From: Listeria ilorinensis
Lineage (GTDB): Bacteria; Bacillota; Bacilli; Lactobacillales; Listeriaceae
Reading direction: 5' to 3'
DNA: 64,000 nucleotides
Assembly: GCF_913566895.1 (NCBI RefSeq)
Contig: NZ_CAJYCN010000012.1
Coordinates: forward strand, 1-64,000
The notes under the pieces are model-generated. The model did no database searches and was not told the origin of the DNA. It was given only the letters and a program-made list of their open reading frames with translations. Positions 60,974-64,000 of this stretch are shown here, in pieces (the stretch's first letter is position 1; each line of letters opens with the position of its first letter). The translations under genes and the position numbers were made by a program.

Positions 60974-61957
60974 TTGGTAGGGATTAAAGACATAGCAAAA
61001 CAGGCCGGCGTTTCCATATCAACGGTTTCCTACGCGCTCAACGGAAGTCCTAAAGTAACGGAGAAAACACGCGAACGGATTTTGAAAATTGCGAGTGAGC
61101 TGAATTATGTTCCGAATATGGCAGCTAGGACCCTAAAAACACGGGAAACAAAGATTATTGGTGCTTACTTGGCCAATTATGGCGGCGCTTTCTATGGCCC
61201 GCTTCTAGATGGACTTAGAGAGACTCTCCGTGCACTTGATTACGAACTGATTGCCTGCAGCGGGGAAAAAGCACAGCGCTTTCTTCCAGAGCGAATGATT
61301 GATGGAGCGATTGTGTTGGATGCTACTTTCACCAGTGAAGCTATGAAGAATTATGCGGATCGTGGTCATAAGCTCGTTGTCCTTGATCGCGAAATTGAAC
61401 ATGCGAATATCAGACAAGTATTACTAGATAACCGAGCTGGGGCAACACTTGCAGTGGATTACCTCAAGAAAGGTTTTCATGGGGACTTTTATGTGCTGAC
61501 AGGTCCGCCGAATTCCTTTGATGGAAAGGTTCGTCTGGAAACTGCACTGCAGGAACTTAAACGTTTCGAACGGCAAGGTGATCGCATCCATGTAATTGAA
61601 GGTGACTTTGAAGAATCATCTGGTGAACAAGCCGCAGCTCAAATTGCGGCTGAATGGAAGGCACCGGTATCGATTTTTTCACTAAATGATAATATGGCGA
61701 TAGGGATGTATCGTTATTTTACCAAAGCAGGACTTGAAATTGGCCGAGATGTACGCATTATTGGATTTGATAATCGTGATATCGGCGAGTATCTGACTCC
61801 GAGACTGGCGACAGTTGACTATTCAAAATATAAATGGGGCAGTGTGGCTGCTGAAAAACTGGTGAAATTATTACATAATGAACCAACGGATAATGAAATT
61901 ATTTATACGTCCATTATTAAAGGTGGCTCAGTTAATCCGCCAATTATAAGCCGCTAA
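60974..61957 (+). CDS. LacI family transcriptional regulator
   Basis: A 327-residue regulator. The HTH (IKDIAKQAGVSISTVSYALNGSPKVTEKTRERI) and hinge helix (YVPNMAARTLKT) precede a periplasmic-binding-protein-like sensor domain ending in KGGSVNPP. A TTG start at 60974 (MVGIKDIAK) follows AAGGAAG by 9 nt; upstream ATG-type starts overlap the promoter. It lies 15 nt before an oxidoreductase gene, its likely target. The ligand, probably a sugar or polyol, cannot be told. Confidence 0.9.
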   Translation: MVGIKDIAKQAGVSISTVSYALNGSPKVTEKTRERILKIASELNYVPNMAARTLKTRETKIIGAYLANYGGAFYGPLLDGLRETLRALDYELIACSGEKAQRFLPERMIDGAIVLDATFTSEAMKNYADRGHKLVVLDREIEHANIRQVLLDNRAGATLAVDYLKKGFHGDFYVLTGPPNSFDGKVRLETALQELKRFERQGDRIHVIEGDFEESSGEQAAAQIAAEWKAPVSIFSLNDNMAIGMYRYFTKAGLEIGRDVRIIGFDNRDIGEYLTPRLATVDYSKYKWGSVAAEKLVKLLHNEPTDNEIIYTSIIKGGSVNPPIISR

Positions 61958-61972
61958 AAAGGAGGCAAAAAC

Positions 61973-62965
61973 ATGTTAAGACTTGGAATTATGGGGACAA
62001 ACTGGATTACGGATTCATTTATTGAGGGAGCAGAGAATTCAGGTAAATGGACATTGACCGCGGTTTACTCACGTACGCTAGAAAAAGCAGCCAAATTTGC
62101 CGAAAAATATCACCGTGATGTGGCTTTGTTTGAAGATATCGCACAATTAGCAGCGAGCGACCAGGTGGATGCAGTCTATATTGCCTCGCCAAATGCGCTT
62201 CATTATCAGCACGCGATTCAATTACTGGAAGCTGGCAAGCATGTGATTGTGGAGAAACCGATTTTTTCAACCACAGCAGAACTGGAACATGCGCATACAG
62301 TTGCCCGGGATCAGGGTGTTTTCTTATTTGAAGCGGCTCGACATATGCAGGAACCAAACTTTAAACGGCTTCAGGAAAATTTGCCGCGAATTGGAAAATT
62401 GCATGGTGCTACGCTGACGTACATGAAATATTCTTCCCGTTATGATGCAGTTTTGGCCGGGGAAGAGCCTAATATATTCTCGCTCCGTTTTTCAGGCGGC
62501 TCTCTTGTGGATCTTGGTGTCTATCCGCTTTACACAGCGATTGCTCTGTTTGGAGAACCAGAGAGTGCCCAGTACTTTGCCAGAAAAATCGTGACAGGTG
62601 TTGACGGGGGAGGGCCAATTATTCTTTCCTACCCTGATTTTCATGTAACAATCAATCAAGGCAAAAACAGTACATCTAAATTGCCAAGTGAGATTTATGG
62701 TGAAAAAGGCACCCTGTGGATTGATCCGCTGACATCAATTGAAACGATCCGCTTTTTAGCACATGATGGCTCGGCATCAGAGGAGCTAGCTCAGCCAATC
62801 ATCGAAAATGATATGCAGTTTGAAGCGGCAGAGTTTGCCCGCATCATTACCAAGAAGGATCGAGACAGCTATGAATATTTAGCAGATTTGAGTCTTAAAG
62901 TATTGCGCGTTTCCAATGAACTTCGGCATCAGAACGATATCTGGTTTGATGTAGAAAAGAAATAA
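61973..62965 (+). CDS. Gfo/Idh/MocA family oxidoreductase
   Basis: A 330-residue NAD(P)-dependent oxidoreductase. The Rossmann motif (LGIMGTNWITDSFI) is a variant of GxGxxG with Thr-Asn in place of the second Gly region. AVYIASPNALHYQHA and the catalytic-lysine motif VEKPIFST follow. GGSLVDLGVYPLYTA in the C-terminal domain is typical. Substrate is probably a sugar or inositol derivative. AAGGAGG precedes the ATG. It is co-transcribed with the LacI regulator. Confidence 0.9.
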   Translation: MLRLGIMGTNWITDSFIEGAENSGKWTLTAVYSRTLEKAAKFAEKYHRDVALFEDIAQLAASDQVDAVYIASPNALHYQHAIQLLEAGKHVIVEKPIFSTTAELEHAHTVARDQGVFLFEAARHMQEPNFKRLQENLPRIGKLHGATLTYMKYSSRYDAVLAGEEPNIFSLRFSGGSLVDLGVYPLYTAIALFGEPESAQYFARKIVTGVDGGGPIILSYPDFHVTINQGKNSTSKLPSEIYGEKGTLWIDPLTSIETIRFLAHDGSASEELAQPIIENDMQFEAAEFARIITKKDRDSYEYLADLSLKVLRVSNELRHQNDIWFDVEKK

Positions 62966-62973
62966 ACGGACTG

Positions 62974-63006
62974 GCAGAGAGTAAAGAACTTGCTCTCTGC
63001 TGATTT
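62974..63006 (+). terminator. Probable terminator after the oxidoreductase gene
   Basis: Perfect stem GCAGAGAG / CTCTCTGC with an 11-nt loop, followed by only a short T stretch (TGATTTAT). Confidence 0.6.
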
Positions 63007-63092
63007 ATGTCCGCAAGCTAGAGATGATTTCGGCTAGCAAGAAGTACATTCTTTTGCTATAGTGAGTAGAGAAGCAGAAAAGGAGTCCGATT

Positions 63093-64000
63093 ATGAACGA
63101 AAAATGGAAAGCATTATGGGAAAGTCATGGCTACAGCAGTCCGACTGCGATTCAGACAGCTATTTATCAACCCATTTCAGAACAGCAAAATGTCTTAGCC
63201 ATCGCGCCGACAGGTACTGGGAAGACAGTTGCTTATACGTTACCAATATTAGAAAAAATCACAGCGAAAAAGGAATTGCAGTGGTTGATTTTAGCCCCCA
63301 GTCATGAACTTGTGATGCAAATTACTGATGTCATCCGCAGCTGGCTGACAGATAAAGAAATCACCGTTACACCACTGATTGGTGGCGCCAACATCAAACG
63401 GCAGATCGAAAAACTCAAAAAGAAACCACAGATCATCGTAGCCTCACCAGGAAGGGCTAAAGAACTGATTCAGCAGAAGAAGATCAAAATGCATGAAGTT
63501 CACACCATTACATTGGATGAATGTGACGAGCTCCTTTCAAAAGATCATTTTGATACTACCATGGCGATCGTCCAAAGCGCGAAACGGGATCGTCAACTCG
63601 TGCTGGTTTCTGCTACCCATCTTGAGACAGCCGACCGTTTTTTTGCGCAGCTGAGTGAAAAGCCGCTGCTGTTCGAGGAAAAAGCGAAACCAGAAGCACG
63701 CCAACAAGTCAAGCATCAGTTTATGGAAGTAGAAAACCGCGAAAAGCCGATCTTGCTGCGACGCATCAGTCATGTGGCAGGTATGCGCGGGCTTGTCTTT
63801 GTTCGGGATAAGGCGCGTATGGATATTTTGCTTGAAAAACTAACCTTTGACGGTGTGAAGGCAGCAGGGATTCATCGTGAGGTTCCAAAAGAAATGCGTC
63901 AGAAAGTTTTGCAGGCTTTTAAAGATGGCGCGTTGACTTATCTAATCGTGACAGATATTGCCGCACGAGGCTTGGATATCCCAGATCTTCCTTATGTGAT
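63093..64000 (+). CDS. DEAD-box RNA helicase, YfmL-like (5' part, runs off the window)
   Basis: About 302 residues are visible. Motif I is APTGTGKT, motif Ia/Ib region APSHELVMQI and SPGR, motif II is DECD in place of DEAD, motif III is SAT. The second RecA domain holds motif V (VTDIAARGLDIPDLP) at the window end. The short N-terminus and divergent Q-motif region (YSSPTAIQ) resemble B. subtilis YfmL, which acts in 50S ribosome assembly and cold growth. AAAAGGAG precedes ATG 63093. A TATAGT at 63058-63063 may be the -10. Confidence 0.9.
   Translation, partial: MNEKWKALWESHGYSSPTAIQTAIYQPISEQQNVLAIAPTGTGKTVAYTLPILEKITAKKELQWLILAPSHELVMQITDVIRSWLTDKEITVTPLIGGANIKRQIEKLKKKPQIIVASPGRAKELIQQKKIKMHEVHTITLDECDELLSKDHFDTTMAIVQSAKRDRQLVLVSATHLETADRFFAQLSEKPLLFEEKAKPEARQQVKHQFMEVENREKPILLRRISHVAGMRGLVFVRDKARMDILLEKLTFDGVKAAGIHREVPKEMRQKVLQAFKDGALTYLIVTDIAARGLDIPDLPYV

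Noticed and set aside
63062-63307. 81-codon open frame ahead of and inside the helicase gene
   Set aside because: It overlaps the helicase in another frame. The helicase frame has the ribosome binding site and all family motifs.

Overview
The window is chromosome of a low-to-mid GC Firmicute and reads as Listeria: a 12-gene pur operon, pcrB-pcrA-ligA-camS, gatCAB, dgkB, aroK, the VirAB/VirR/VirS locus with an adenine deaminase inside it, and gltC-gltB-gltD. As I remember it, this order matches one stretch of the L. monocytogenes chromosome. An agmatine deiminase operon sits here between the rRNA methyltransferase gene and aroK, whereas I remember it near the origin in L. monocytogenes. The GC-richer codon use also suggests a more distant Listeria (L. 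grayi-like). The species call is inference.

Layout. 1-96: 3' end of a 5S rRNA gene and its terminator. 198-722: a UPF0316 membrane protein. 756-13586: PurR-type operator, a consensus promoter and purEKBCSQLFMNHD, the complete de novo IMP pathway plus purB, closed by a terminator. 13721-14292: YerC and a small membrane protein. 14446-20520: pcrB, pcrA, ligA, camS. 20714-23941: gatCAB, the amidotransferase for Gln-tRNA(Gln)/Asn-tRNA(Asn). 24195-31949: dgkB; a divergent YfhO / polyprenyl-phosphate glycosyltransferase pair, probably for teichoic acid glycosylation; a LOG-family enzyme; an unknown anchored protein; a 23S rRNA methyltransferase. 32202-33775: three accessory genes, two of them unrecognised.

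34046-40563: agmatine catabolism, with putrescine carbamoyltransferase, antiporter, agmatine deiminase, carbamate kinase, a second deiminase paralogue and an RpiR regulator. Together they would convert agmatine to putrescine, ammonia and ATP. 40579-41812: aroK (minus strand) and a small membrane protein. 41952-49678: the VirAB transporter, VirR response regulator, an epimerase-like protein, an unknown protein, adenine deaminase and the VirS kinase, a Bce-type module for sensing cell-envelope antimicrobials. 49693-51308: a GldA/HcxA-like dehydrogenase and a GNAT acetyltransferase. 51362-58541: GltC divergent from glutamate synthase gltB-gltD. 58656-60801 (minus): arsR-arsC followed by a MATE exporter. 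60974-62965: a LacI regulator and a Gfo/Idh/MocA oxidoreductase. 63093-64000: 5' part of a YfmL-like DEAD-box RNA helicase.

The most notable points are: (i) aroK has an ideal Shine-Dalgarno but only an ATC codon where its start must be; (ii) yfhO's best Shine-Dalgarno/ATG is out of frame with its coding sequence; (iii) a small membrane-protein gene appears to start at CTG; (iv) the second agmatine deiminase has Cys157 where the first has Gly157, a substitution I recall as inactivating in L. monocytogenes; (v) a 42-bp perfect palindrome lies in the purE operator; (vi) a MATE exporter stands where an arsenite pump is usual. I found no CRISPR array, prophage, IS element or tRNA gene. No gene-free stretch exceeds about 300 bases.
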